Assembly (NCBI GenBank): GCA_904424815.1
Contig: CAJGBI010000001.1
Span: forward strand, 1,140,508 to 1,204,507
Reading direction: 5' to 3'
From: Puniceicoccaceae bacterium Marseille-Q1082
GTDB lineage: Bacteria > Verrucomicrobiota > Verrucomicrobiia > Opitutales > Intestinicryptomonadaceae
DNA length: 64,000 nt
A program made the translations under genes and the position numbers. Of this stretch, positions 18,010 through 26,717 are shown piece after piece. The notes beneath the pieces are model-generated. The model saw only the letters and a list, made by a program, of their open reading frames with translations, was not told the origin of the DNA and ran no database searches. Position 1 is the stretch's first letter; each line of letters begins with the position of its first letter.

Positions 18010-18573
18010 ATGAAAAAAATCATAGCCCTCACGTCCCTCGCATTTTCCGCGTTTATGCTCGCCGCGTGCGATTCCATGGACAATCCGTCTCCCCTCGACA
18101 CGCGCCCCGAGGCTTCGAGCAACGAGCTCAACCCCGGAGGCCTTCCCTCCGACGCCGCGATGAGCGCCGATTCCGGATTGCAGGAGCGCGGAATCAACAG
18201 CATGAACGCTTTTGACCCCGAAAACATCAATCCCGAGGACGTCGTAGTAACGGTGTATTTCGGGTTTGACCAATACGCCGTCGCCCCCTCTGAGCGCGCC
18301 AACGTCAAAAAGGCCGCCAATTTCTTAGCGGACAATCCCGACTTTAGAATCGCGCTCGTAGGGCACACCGACTGGTACGGCACGGAAGAGTACAACATGC
18401 TGCTCTCCGACAAGCGCGCCAGGGCGGTGTCCGACTACATGTCGAGCCTCGGCATAGCCCCCGAAAGAATTGAGATAATCGCGCGCGGCGAGGCCGGAGC
18501 CGCCATGGACGTTGCGAAAAACTCTCCCGAAGCGCGCCACGACCGCAGGGTGGAAATCGTAAAAGTGCGGTAG
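18010..18573 (+). CDS. Pal-like peptidoglycan-associated lipoprotein (OmpA family)
   Basis: An outer-membrane lipoprotein that grips peptidoglycan. The ATG at 18010 gives a lipoprotein signal with acylated Cys20 (AFMLAAC). After a low-complexity linker rich in Asn, Pro and Ser, the C-terminal OmpA domain shows VTVYFGFDQYAVAPSER, ALVGHTDWYGTEEYNMLLSDKRA and the end motif NSPEARHDRRVEI that binds diaminopimelate. A GTG start at 17968 would add a non-signal extension and is rejected. No tol genes are adjacent. The gene has its own terminator. Confidence 0.93.
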   Translation: MKKIIALTSLAFSAFMLAACDSMDNPSPLDTRPEASSNELNPGGLPSDAAMSADSGLQERGINSMNAFDPENINPEDVVVTVYFGFDQYAVAPSERANVKKAANFLADNPDFRIALVGHTDWYGTEEYNMLLSDKRARAVSDYMSSLGIAPERIEIIARGEAGAAMDVAKNSPEARHDRRVEIVKVR

Positions 18574-18600
18574 GCCGCCGCGAAATTAAAATTCCGCAGG

Positions 18601-18634
18601 GGCGAAGTCCGGATTTCCGGCTTCGCCTTTATTT
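18601..18634 (+). terminator. Rho-independent terminator after the Pal-like gene
   Basis: GGCGAAG-t-CCGG stem with its complement CCGG-CTTCGCC around a short ATTT loop, followed by TTTATTT. It is 27 bp after the stop codon. Confidence 0.8.
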
Positions 18635-18691
18635 GCGCCAAAACGCAAATTGTGTTGAGTTTTTTTTGGGCGCGGGATAAAGTGGCGCCCA

Positions 18692-21172
18692 ATGGACTCC
18701 GGATTTTCCCTTTCAAGAAAAATGCTCGCCGCCGCGTGCGTTTTATCGTCCGCCGCGCTCTCCGCGGCGCATTCCCTCCAAAGGCTCGCCGACGGCGCCG
18801 CGGATTCCCCCGAAAAGCTCCTGCGCCTTGAAGCTCGCGCGTATTTTCTTGAATCCCCCCTGAAGCTCGGCGCGCGCCACAGCGGCCTGAAAATCGTTGG
18901 GCAAAAGGGGACGCTTATAACGTCGTTTAAAAAGATAGAAAACTGGGAGAGAGACGGAAAGTTCTGGCGCGCCAAAATCCCCGGCGAAAATTTCGTGTCG
19001 TCGGTTTTCGTAAACGGGCGCAGGGCGCAAGTCGCCTCGACGCCGAACGACGGTTTCAGGCACTTTGTCTACCGCGGCACCAACGCCCGCAGGGGAGACA
19101 ACCGCCGGACGTTCTTCGTCCGCAAAGAAGACGTCGCCGAATTGGCGGGGCTTGCCCCGGACCAGCTGCGGCGGGCGCATTTTCAGATATACCGCGCGTG
19201 GGTCGACAACCGCGCGAGAATCTCGGCAATCCGGCCGATGCGCGACGGGAAAACCTGCGCCGTGGAATTTTCGCTCCCGGCTTCGCCGCACATATACGGC
19301 GGCGACTACGCCCTGCCCCGCTACAAAATCGCCAACTTCATGGGCGCGCTCGACGCCCCGGGCGAATTCTTTTTCGACGCGGGCGCCGAAACGCTTTTTT
19401 ACATTCCGCGGGAGGGCGAGGATATGAAAACCGCCGAAGTTTTTTACCCGACGTCCGACAGGCTGCTGGAAATTTCCGGCGGCGGAGATCGCGCGAAAGA
19501 CATATCGTTTGAAGGCGTGGCGTTCGCGGGGGCGTCGGCGCGCCCGGACAACGGAGAAAAGGGCTGGACTGCCTCCAGCCAGGCGGCGGCGAACATGCCG
19601 TCGGCGGTTTCCGTAAGCGGGGCGACGGGCGTCAAATTTAAAGGCTGCGAATTTTCGAAGCTCGACGGGTTCGCCCTCGAATTCCGAGAAAACGCCGATT
19701 TTTGCGCCGCGGAAAGCTGCATATTCTCCGACCTCGGCGCGGGCGGCGCGCGCGCGGGGCTACCCGAAAGGGGCAAAGACGCGCGCGTTTCAAACATTAG
19801 CATAAAAAACAACATCGTCTGCGGATACGGGAGAATCGACCGCTCGGCGGCGGGCGTGACCGTATTCGATTCGGGCTCCAACGAAATTTCGCACAACGAG
19901 ATCTTCGACGGCTACTACACCGGCATTTCCGTTGGCTGGACGTGGGGAGGCGGCCCGACCCGCACGAAAAACAACATCATAGAATTCAACAAAATCCACG
20001 ACCTCTCATACGCGCAGATGTGCGACCTCGGCGGGATATACACGCTCGGGTCGTCGGAGGGCTCCAAAATACGCGGGAACCTCATATACGGCATAAACTG
20101 CCACCAGTACGGCGGATGGGGAATATACAACGACGAGGGAAGCTCCGGATTCGAGATAAGCGGCAACTTTGTGCGCGGCGCCCAAGAGGGCGGATATTAC
20201 ATGCACTACGGCAAAAACTGCAAAGTCGAAAACAATGTGTTCTGCCATTCGAGCGACTTCCAGATAGGGCTCGAAAAAAACGGCGACAACTCTTTTTCGT
20301 TCGAGCGCAATGTCGTAATCTACGACTCCCCCGCGGCGCTGTTTAGGAACGGCCGCGCGCCAGCTCCCAACGCCGTGAAATTCGACCGCAACGTCTATTG
20401 GAACGGCTCGGGCGAAGTCCTGTTCGGAAAAATGGATTTCGGGCAGTGGCGCGAAAGCGGCAGAGACGGACATTCGTTCGTCGAAAAGGCGGACGCCGAA
20501 GCCCTGCTCGACGGCGGGGAAATAGAAAAGATCGGCTTCAAACCCATAGCCGCAAAGCGCGCGGGCGCGGAGGGCGAAGCGGCAAGGCGCGCGCGGGAAA
20601 TCTTGAAGGGATACCGCTTTCCGAAAATCGTAAGATACCCCGCCCGCCCCGATTGGAACAACGGCGCGTTCGACGACTTCACCGTCGGGGAGACCGGCAG
20701 GCCGCCGGCGTATATGAATATCGAACGCTCCGGCGCGTCTGCGGATGTCGTAAGCGACGACACCGCGCCGGCGGGCCGCGCGCTCGAGCTCGGCGGCGGC
20801 GCGCGGGTGTCGCAGTACTGCCGCTTTTCAAAGGGGAAGTATCTCGAATTTTCATTGGCGTTCAAGCTCTCGGAAAATTCGGACTTTTCGTGCGGAACGG
20901 AAAGCGGCGCGTTTTTCTCAGTAAAGGGCGCCGCGATAATGGGCGCGGAGGACTCCGCCGTGCCGCGCGGCAAATGGGTTTCGGCGAGGGGCAAAATCCC
21001 CTTCCCGCTAAAAGGCGGCGAAAAGTGGACCCTTGTTATAAGCGGCGGCGGAGAAGAAAAAAGCTTTGAAATGCGCCTCCCCGAAAAAATCCGCGCTAAT
21101 CCGACGAGGTTTGCGTTTGAATCGGGAAACGGGCCCACGCGCATTGCCGACATAAAAATGGACGCGAGATAA
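18692..21172 (+). CDS. Exported right-handed beta-helix protein, probable glycan-active enzyme
   Basis: An 826-residue protein with a signal peptide (cut near LSAAHS). The N-terminal part has KKIENWERDGKFWRAKIP, SSVFVNGRRAQVASTPNDG and PRYKIANFMGALDAPGEFFFD, a layout typical of the beta-sandwich that precedes the beta-helix in GH141-like enzymes. Residues about 270-560 are parallel beta-helix turns (SNEISHNEIFDGYYTG, CDLGGIYTLGSSEGSKIRGN, GGWGIYNDEGSSGFEISGN, VENNVF). The last about 150 residues form another beta-rich domain. It is likely a secreted glycoside hydrolase or lyase for plant or host glycans; the family number is inferred from layout. It stands alone between a terminator and the PEP-CTERM gene. 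Confidence 0.85.
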   Translation: MDSGFSLSRKMLAAACVLSSAALSAAHSLQRLADGAADSPEKLLRLEARAYFLESPLKLGARHSGLKIVGQKGTLITSFKKIENWERDGKFWRAKIPGENFVSSVFVNGRRAQVASTPNDGFRHFVYRGTNARRGDNRRTFFVRKEDVAELAGLAPDQLRRAHFQIYRAWVDNRARISAIRPMRDGKTCAVEFSLPASPHIYGGDYALPRYKIANFMGALDAPGEFFFDAGAETLFYIPREGEDMKTAEVFYPTSDRLLEISGGGDRAKDISFEGVAFAGASARPDNGEKGWTASSQAAANMPSAVSVSGATGVKFKGCEFSKLDGFALEFRENADFCAAESCIFSDLGAGGARAGLPERGKDARVSNISIKNNIVCGYGRIDRSAAGVTVFDSGSNEISHNEIFDGYYTGISVGWTWGGGPTRTKNNIIEFNKIHDLSYAQMCDLGGIYTLGSSEGSKIRGNLIYGINCHQYGGWGIYNDEGSSGFEISGNFVRGAQEGGYYMHYGKNCKVENNVFCHSSDFQIGLEKNGDNSFSFERNVVIYDSPAALFRNGRAPAPNAVKFDRNVYWNGSGEVLFGKMDFGQWRESGRDGHSFVEKADAEALLDGGEIEKIGFKPIAAKRAGAEGEAARRAREILKGYRFPKIVRYPARPDWNNGAFDDFTVGETGRPPAYMNIERSGASADVVSDDTAPAGRALELGGGARVSQYCRFSKGKYLEFSLAFKLSENSDFSCGTESGAFFSVKGAAIMGAEDSAVPRGKWVSARGKIPFPLKGGEKWTLVISGGGEEKSFEMRLPEKIRANPTRFAFESGNGPTRIADIKMDAR

Positions 21173-21382
21173 CCTTGCTTCGCCCCCGAAGAGAAGGCAA
21201 TAGCGGCCGAAGGGGCGCGGCTGCGGCGCGGGAATATTGAGCCGTCCCGAAAAACGGCCGCAAGGCGCGTTCGCGCCGGAAGCGGCGGGTATGGGGAGGC
21301 GCGGCCGGAAAAATAAAATCCGCAGGGGATTGTGCGCAAGTTTTAGCGCAATGAAAGTTTTGGAGAAATATTTCCAATTTAT

Positions 21383-21410
21383 TTGACTTGTATTTTTACG
21401 CCAATATTGT
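21383..21410 (+). promoter_or_regulatory. Putative sigma-70 promoter of the PEP-CTERM gene
   Basis: TTGACT (21383-21388), 16 bp spacer, TATTGT (21405-21410), in an AT-rich stretch 44 bp before the start codon. The rest of 21173-21382 shows nothing recognisable. Confidence 0.5.
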
Positions 21411-21454
21411 GAAAAGTTATACAGCATATCAACAAATAAGCTAATTACGGTACT

Positions 21455-22852
21455 ATGAACTCCCGAGACTTCATCTGCTCTACGCTTTTCGCAGCCGCCG
21501 CTTCCCTGGCGTCCGCCGAAACCCTGACGTATAACGGAGCCGAAAGCGGCTCTTTCTACGACGGCTCCTACTGGGGCGGGACCGTTCCCTCCTCCTCTTC
21601 CGACATATTGTTTAACGATACGAATAAAGAGGTTTTATACAAGATAGACGCAACCTCGGGCATGACGATAAACAGTTTGACGGACAACTCCATTACAAAC
21701 AGGACTAAACACGAAGGTTACGAACCGTGGGGAAAGAATATAATAATAGACATAGGCGAATCCACTTTTACGATACTGAACGACCTAACCCTCGCCTCCA
21801 ACCACAATTATGTGCCGTTCGCATTCAAATCGTCGAGCGACGGGGTCGGGCGTGTCGAAATAGGCGGAAACATAATAGCCAAAGAGGCCTCGGACGGCTC
21901 TGAGGGCGAATCGCTCTTCGGTGATGGAAATCTCCTGCAATCCGTGACGGTGGGCGGAAACATTGAACTGCAAAAGATGAGGCTGCGCTTCCATACGCAA
22001 AACCTCTCCGTGGCGGGAATACTGAATTATTCCGGCGGAACGCTCAACCTGTTTTACGGCTCGGGCAGCAACCAAACGCTTTCATATTCTTTTGGGGGGA
22101 TAAACGGCACGAACAAAACCATCCAGTTCGGCGGCAATCCGGATAGCAAACACATGTTGCAAAACTCCACCGCCACCATTACGCTCACAAACTCCGGAAC
22201 CGCGAGGTTTAGCGGAGGGTTGACATACGCGGCCGCCGGCGTTGCGGAAAACAACGAATTCAATCTGGTCATGAACGGGACATCTTCCGGCGTACAGTAC
22301 TGGGACGACACCGGAAGCGACATGACTTTCAACAACGTCACCGTAAAGGGCGGAAAGCTCAACTATTACAGCAATCTCGGCACGTCCGCGATATACCTTG
22401 AAGGCGGAACGCTGTCGCCCGCGTCCGTGACAAACGAAATCGCAATACTGAAAGCCGATAGCATTGCCTGGGATGCCGGCAAAATATCCTTTGACTTAAT
22501 TGAAGACACTGCCGCCAGCGACAAAATTTCACTATCTCACGCGCTATCCAAAACTTCCTTCTCGGTCGTAGGCGGAACCCGGGAAATTGAGCTCGTGGCG
22601 GACGCATACGACATCGCCGCGTGGATAGAGACAAACGGAGGCTCAATTACCTACACGCTAATAGAATACTCGAGCACCGACATGACTAATTCCGACGTCA
22701 TATTCACGCAGATAGACGGCATAAATATCGAGTGGAATTTCGGCGAAACCGCTCTGACCGTCACCCTCGGGCTGGTGCCCGAACCCGCCGAAGCCGCCGC
22801 TGCCATCGGCGCAATCGCCGTGGCGTTCGCGGCTTTGCGCAGGCGCAGATAG
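21455..22852 (+). CDS. PEP-CTERM sorted surface protein with beta-repeat passenger
   Basis: A 465-residue exported protein. The N-terminal signal ends near SLASAET. The body is rich in Gly, Asn, Ser and Thr with short beta-strand repeats (GRVEIGGNIIAK, QSVTVGGNIELQ, SATITLTNSGTARF), like autotransporter or adhesin passengers. The C-terminus is a PEP-CTERM-type signal: VPEP, a hydrophobic stretch and the basic end ALRRRR. Such proteins are thought to be processed by an exosortase and displayed outside; no exosortase is in the window. GC content is lower than in neighbouring genes. Its ligand or function cannot be read. Confidence 0.87.
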   Translation: MNSRDFICSTLFAAAASLASAETLTYNGAESGSFYDGSYWGGTVPSSSSDILFNDTNKEVLYKIDATSGMTINSLTDNSITNRTKHEGYEPWGKNIIIDIGESTFTILNDLTLASNHNYVPFAFKSSSDGVGRVEIGGNIIAKEASDGSEGESLFGDGNLLQSVTVGGNIELQKMRLRFHTQNLSVAGILNYSGGTLNLFYGSGSNQTLSYSFGGINGTNKTIQFGGNPDSKHMLQNSTATITLTNSGTARFSGGLTYAAAGVAENNEFNLVMNGTSSGVQYWDDTGSDMTFNNVTVKGGKLNYYSNLGTSAIYLEGGTLSPASVTNEIAILKADSIAWDAGKISFDLIEDTAASDKISLSHALSKTSFSVVGGTREIELVADAYDIAAWIETNGGSITYTLIEYSSTDMTNSDVIFTQIDGINIEWNFGETALTVTLGLVPEPAEAAAAIGAIAVAFAALRRRR

Positions 22853-22879
22853 CGCCGGCAATGCTCCCGAAAAATTTTC

Positions 22880-22917
22880 GCGCCGGAAGGGATTTATCCT
22901 CCGGCGCTGTCTATTTT
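22880..22917 (+). terminator. Probable terminator after the PEP-CTERM gene
   Basis: GCGCCGG stem with an imperfect AAGG/CCT extension and complement CCGGCGC, followed by tgtctatttt. Confidence 0.55.
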
Positions 22918-22994
22918 CGGGAAACCGCCGCCCGCAAAAAAAACTCGGTAATAATTTGCAATATCGCGGCGAATACCTTTACTGTTTCGGGTTT

Positions 22995-23726
22995 ATGGAA
23001 GACGCCGCGCAAAATGTTTCGGGGGACGACGACCCCATCATAAAAGTCCGGGGCCTGCGCCACATGTACAGCGAGGGCGACGGCACGAAGGAAGTTCTGC
23101 ACGGAATCGACCTCGACATATTTCGCGGCGAAATCGTCATAATAATGGGCCCGTCGGGCTCGGGGAAATCGACCCTGCTTAAACTCATGGGCGCCCAGCT
23201 GACGCTTCAAGAGGGCGAAATCGTCATAGACGGAAAGCCGCTGCGCGGCGCGGACAAAAACGGGCTGATGCAAATACGCCGCAACCTCGGCTTCATATTC
23301 CAAAGCCACCATCTGCTCAATTCGTTGAAAGTCGTCCAGAACGTGCAGCTGCCGCTCGCCTTCGACCCGAACGCCACGGCGAAATCGTCGCGCGCCGACG
23401 CGCTCGAAGCGCTCGCCACCGTCGGCATCGCGGACCAGGCGGAAAAGTTCCCCTCCCACCTCTCCGGCGGGCAGAGGCAGAGGGTGGCGATAGCGCGCGC
23501 GCTCATACGCAAGCCGAGCATCGTGCTCGCCGACGAGCCCACCGCATCGCTCGACCAGAAGAGCGGGCGCGAAATCGTGGACATAATAAAAAAGATGGCG
23601 CGCGAAATCGGCGTCACGGTTGTTTTGGTCACGCACGACAACCGCATTCTCGACATAGCGGACCGCATAATATCGCTCGTTGACGGAACCCTCCAAACTG
23701 GCGCGGCGCGCGCCGGAAAGCGTTAA
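22995..23726 (+). CDS. LolD/MacB-type ABC transporter ATP-binding protein
   Basis: A 243-residue ATPase subunit. It has Walker A GPSGSGKST near residue 51, Q-loop FIFQSHHLLNSLKVVQNV, signature LSGGQRQRVAIARAL near 156 and Walker B IVLADEPTASLD near 175. The MYSEGDGTKEVLHGIDLDIFRGE start and the short size fit LolD, which powers release of lipoproteins from the inner membrane; MacB- or FtsE-like ATPases are alternatives. The ATG at 22995 is preferred over a TTG upstream. No LolC/E permease gene adjoins it, so its partner lies elsewhere. Confidence 0.88.
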   Translation: MEDAAQNVSGDDDPIIKVRGLRHMYSEGDGTKEVLHGIDLDIFRGEIVIIMGPSGSGKSTLLKLMGAQLTLQEGEIVIDGKPLRGADKNGLMQIRRNLGFIFQSHHLLNSLKVVQNVQLPLAFDPNATAKSSRADALEALATVGIADQAEKFPSHLSGGQRQRVAIARALIRKPSIVLADEPTASLDQKSGREIVDIIKKMAREIGVTVVLVTHDNRILDIADRIISLVDGTLQTGAARAGKR

Positions 23727-24048
23727 GTCTTTGCGCGCCGCTTGGAACTTTGCCGCTTTCGGACAACGCAATTTTTTGCGCGGCGGCTTCCCCTCCCCTC
23801 TCACCGCCAATCGGGAGGGCGGCATATTCAAAACGCCGCGCGCGCAAAAACGCGATGCCGCATATCCCGAAAGGAGTCCCCAACGCCCCTTCCCCGCCGC
23901 GCGAAAATTAAGAACCGGCGCGGGAATTTCCTTCTCCGCAAAATCCCCGCGTTTAGAGCGCGCAAAAAGCCGGCGCCTTCCGGACAACCGGCAAAAAAAA
24001 AGCCGCCGGCTCCATTGCGGCGGCGTCTTTTTTTGGAACGAGCTTAAA
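23727..24048. other. Intergenic region between convergent genes
   Basis: 322 bp of GC-rich sequence between lolD-like and thioredoxin genes. Apart from the bidirectional terminator near its right end I see no gene, repeat family or RNA signature in it. Confidence 0.6.
23992..24034. terminator. Bidirectional rho-independent terminator
   Basis: GCCGCCG/CGGCGGC stem (24002-24024) with an A-run to the left and a T-run to the right, between convergent genes. Confidence 0.9.
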
Positions 24049-24366
24049 TCAGATGGCTTTCAGCTTTGCAAGCAAAGCGTCTTTCGTCGCCATTCCGGAC
24101 GCCCCGAGGCGCTTGGAATTTTTGAAAAATATTATGGTCGGAATTTGGTTGACGCCGTATTTCTGCGCAATGTCAGGAGATTCGTCCACATTGAGCTTGC
24201 ATATTAGCGCGGAGTCGCCGACGGTTTCGGCGAGCTCGTCGATGGTGGGGCCGAGCATTCGGCACGGGCCGCACCACGGAGCCCAAAAATCCACGAGGAC
24301 GGGCTTGTCGCTTGCTATTGTCGCGTCGAAGTTCGACGAGTTGAGGTGTATTACTTTGTCTGACAT
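24049..24366 (-). CDS. trxA: Thioredoxin
   Basis: A 105-residue cytoplasmic thiol-disulfide oxidoreductase. The active site WCGPC covers residues 31-35 in VLVDFWAPWCGPCRMLGP, and the cis-proline loop NQIPTIIFF is intact. The ATG at 24366 (MSDKVIHLNSSNF) matches the family start; a longer frame upstream is not needed. It is followed by the shared terminator at 23992-24034. Confidence 0.97.
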   Translation of the reverse strand: MSDKVIHLNSSNFDATIASDKPVLVDFWAPWCGPCRMLGPTIDELAETVGDSALICKLNVDESPDIAQKYGVNQIPTIIFFKNSKRLGASGMATKDALLAKLKAI

Positions 24367-24464
24367 ATTTCGAGTTTTGCGTTGTTTTGCCGATTGCGTT
24401 TCCGGAGTCCGTCGCGCCGGATTCCCGAATATCGGCGGATTTCGTTGTTTTATAAATCTTCCTC

Positions 24465-24495
24465 TAAAAAAAGACAGGCGCATGCGCGCGCCTGT
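24465..24495 (-). terminator. Rho-independent terminator of the proline-rich protein gene
   Basis: ACAGGCGC/GCGCCTGT stem (24474-24495) followed on the minus strand by seven T. Confidence 0.85.
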
Positions 24496-24534
24496 TCTGA
24501 AAAAAAATTTCTTTTTGAACGCAAAAGCGCGCGG

Positions 24535-24921
24535 CTAAACGTCCAAAAGTATCATCACGGCAAACGCCACGGCGACCGCCGCCGCGACGAAGTCCACCGC
24601 CACCGACACGGCGCTCGGGGAATCGTCCGCCATCTTGACCGGCTGGACGGGTTTTGCGGAGGCGGGCTTGAAAGCGGGCCTGGCGGTATTCGCCCTCGGG
24701 AGAGCCACAGACGGCTTGGCAGCCGCTTTAGGCTCGGCGGTCGGCAGGGAAATTTTCGGGGCGGAAGCGGCGGGCGCGGGCTTTGCCGCCGGAGCCTCCG
24801 GCAGCACCGGCTTTGCGGCGGGAGCCTCCGGAAGAACGGGCTTTACCGTGGGAGCTTCGGGGAGCACGGGTTTGGCTTCGGGATTCGCGTTTGGCTGGAT
24901 GTTGTTCGTTTCTTCTGGCAT
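24535..24921 (-). CDS. Proline/alanine-rich tail-anchored membrane protein, 128 aa
   Basis: No family recognised. The ATG at 24921 (MPEETNNIQPNAN) opens a soluble region dominated by three tandem ten-residue repeats of the type KPVLPEAPAA (residues 17-46), then more Ala/Pro/Lys-rich sequence (AAKPSVALPRANTARP). A single hydrophobic segment sits at the very C-terminus (about 104-128, VAVDFVAAAVAVAFAVMILL). There is no signal peptide, so the repeats probably face the cytoplasm. It is divergent from prfB and separated from trxA by its own terminator. The Pro-rich part may be a spacer or protein-binding tail; this is inference. Confidence 0.7.
   Translation of the reverse strand: MPEETNNIQPNANPEAKPVLPEAPTVKPVLPEAPAAKPVLPEAPAAKPAPAASAPKISLPTAEPKAAAKPSVALPRANTARPAFKPASAKPVQPVKMADDSPSAVSVAVDFVAAAVAVAFAVMILLDV
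24784..24873 (-). repeat. Three tandem 30-bp coding repeats
   Basis: They encode the KPVLPEAPTV, KPVLPEAPAA, KPVLPEAPAA units of the proline-rich protein; units differ mainly at third codon positions. Confidence 0.8.
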
Positions 24922-25067
24922 TTTGTTTTCGGGGATAAATATTGTTTTCCGGCGGCATGCCGCGCTCGGCAAAAGCCGCCGTAGTGATTCCAATATTCCA
25001 ATTTATTTTTTCATTTCAAGCTTTTTTATGTTGATAAAAATCCGCCCGGCGGAAAAATCTGCCAACT

Positions 25068-26213
25068 ATGATTGTTGACACGGACGTTAAGGCTTCGGCC
25101 GACGAGATATGGAAGAGGTTCGGCTACCTTTGGAAGTTTCTGGACGTTGACCGGAAGCGCGCCGAAATCTCGGAGCTCGAGTCCAAAATGGCGGCGCCAG
25201 GCTTCTGGGACGACCACGCCGCCGCGCAATCGGTGATTTCAGAGCTCACGCGGCTCAAAAACCTCGTCAACCCGCTGACGGCCCTGAAAAAGCGCTCCGA
25301 CGACCTCGCCGCGCTCTTCGAGCTCGCCGAGGAATCCGGCGACGACGCGGAGCTCGCCGCCGAGCTTGCGGCCGAAACGGCGTCCCTCAAAAGCGCCCTC
25401 GACACTGCGGAAATCGAATCTTTCCTGAGTGGCCCGCACGACGCGTGCAACGCGATAGTCACAATACACGCGGGCGCGGGCGGCACAGAGAGCTGCGACT
25501 GGGCCGAAATGCTGATGCGCATGTATATGCGCTGGGCGGAGCGCAGGGGCTACAAAACCGAAATCGAGGACGTCCAGCCCGGAGAGGAGGCGGGCGTCTC
25601 CCGCGCGACGTTCCGCGTCATCGGCCCCAACGCCTACGGATACTGCAAGGCGGAGCGCGGGGTGCACAGGCTCGTGCGCATAAGCCCGTTTGACGCAAAC
25701 AAGCGCAGGCACACGTCCTTCGCGTCGGTTGACGTAATCGCAGAAATCGAGGACGACATCGACATGGACATCAAGGACGAGGAGCTTAAAATCGACACCT
25801 ACCGCTCGAGCGGGAAAGGCGGGCAGCACGTCAACAAGACGGAGTCCGCCGTAAGGATAACGCATTTGCCCACCGGAATAGTCGTCGCCTGCCAAAACGA
25901 AAGGTCGCAGTTCAAGAACAAGGCAAGCGCGATGAAAATCCTGAAAAGCCGCATCTACGAAAAGCTGCTCGACCAGAAGCGCGCAGAGATGGACAGGTTT
26001 TACGGCGAAAAGGGCGAAATTTCGTGGGGCAACCAGATACGCAGCTACGTCTTCCAGCCCTACCAGCTCGTCAAAGACCTGCGCACGGGGGCGGAAACGG
26101 GCAATTTGCAGGCCGTAATGGACGGGGATTTGGACATGTTCGTAAACGCATGGCTGCGCGCCGGAATGCCGACGGCGCGCAATAAAAACTACGCCGCGGA
26201 CACGGAGGAATAG
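25068..26213 (+). CDS. prfB: Peptide chain release factor 2 without programmed frameshift
   Basis: RF2 ends translation at UGA and UAA. The stop-codon tripeptide SPF is at residues 206-208 ([13 protein letters not shown]), marking RF2 rather than RF1, and the peptidyl-transferase motif GGQ is at 251-253 ([16 protein letters not shown]). Many bacteria need a +1 frameshift at CTT-TGA-C early in prfB; here the equivalent place (GYL at residues 22-24) reads ctt-tgg and the frame is continuous from the ATG at 25068. Length 381 residues is slightly long for the family. It leads a four-gene operon with gaps of 3-4 bp. Confidence 0.97.
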   Translation: MIVDTDVKASADEIWKRFGYLWKFLDVDRKRAEISELESKMAAPGFWDDHAAAQSVISELTRLKNLVNPLTALKKRSDDLAALFELAEESGDDAELAAELAAETASLKSALDTAEIESFLSGPHDACNAIVTIHAGAGGTESCDWAEMLMRMYMRWAERRGYKTEIEDVQPGEEAGVSRATFRVIGPNAYGYCKAERGVHRLVRISPFDANKRRHTSFASVDVIAEIEDDIDMDIKDEELKIDTYRSSGKGGQHVNKTESAVRITHLPTGIVVACQNERSQFKNKASAMKILKSRIYEKLLDQKRAEMDRFYGEKGEISWGNQIRSYVFQPYQLVKDLRTGAETGNLQAVMDGDLDMFVNAWLRAGMPTARNKNYAADTEE

Positions 26214-26216
26214 GCG

Positions 26217-26714
26217 GTGCTCGACTGGCAAATAAAGCCCCTTTCAAAAAAATCGGCAATCTCCGGTCGCGACATCGCCCCTGGCGATTCCGTAGTATGC
26301 GCCGTGTTCGTTGACGCCCTCGGAAACCTCGACAGGCTCGACTGCCACGCCGACGAGTTCGACCCGTCGAAAGTAAACGGCAAAATAATCGGCAGGTGGG
26401 AGCGCACCGTGAGCGCGAACCCCGAAGAGGACGAGAGGGCCGCGCGCCGCATGGCGCTGTCCTCGTCGGAAGACTTTTTCGTGTCGCTCTTCGACGATTC
26501 GGGCGTGCGCGCGGACGAATCGGACGTCATAAAGCAGATGCTCGCGCTGCTCCTCGAACGCAAGCGCATACTCCGCCCCGTCGGGAGGCCGTCGGGGGGA
26601 ATCCAAAAGTACGTCCAGATGTCCACAAAGAGAGAATTTGACGTCCCGCAGAGAAACCTCGACGCGGAATTGATAGCAAAAATACAAACCCAACTCGGAA
26701 ACATTATCATATAA
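26217..26714 (+). CDS. Conserved-looking protein of unknown function, 165 aa
   Basis: I do not recognise it. GTG start at 26217, 3 bp after the prfB stop, with GGAGGAATAG just upstream as ribosome site. The protein is soluble and acidic, with short segments such as KKSAISGRDIAPGDSVVCAVFVDALG, an RADESDVIKQMLALLLERKRILRPVG stretch and a basic C-terminal region. No signal peptide or membrane segment. Its position inside the prfB operon is the only functional clue. Confidence 0.82.
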   Translation: MLDWQIKPLSKKSAISGRDIAPGDSVVCAVFVDALGNLDRLDCHADEFDPSKVNGKIIGRWERTVSANPEEDERAARRMALSSSEDFFVSLFDDSGVRADESDVIKQMLALLLERKRILRPVGRPSGGIQKYVQMSTKREFDVPQRNLDAELIAKIQTQLGNIII

Positions 26715-26717
26715 TCC

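Noticed and set aside
25068-25160. Programmed +1 frameshift in prfB
   Set aside because: The frame is continuous from the ATG and the UGA of the frameshift site is replaced by UGG.
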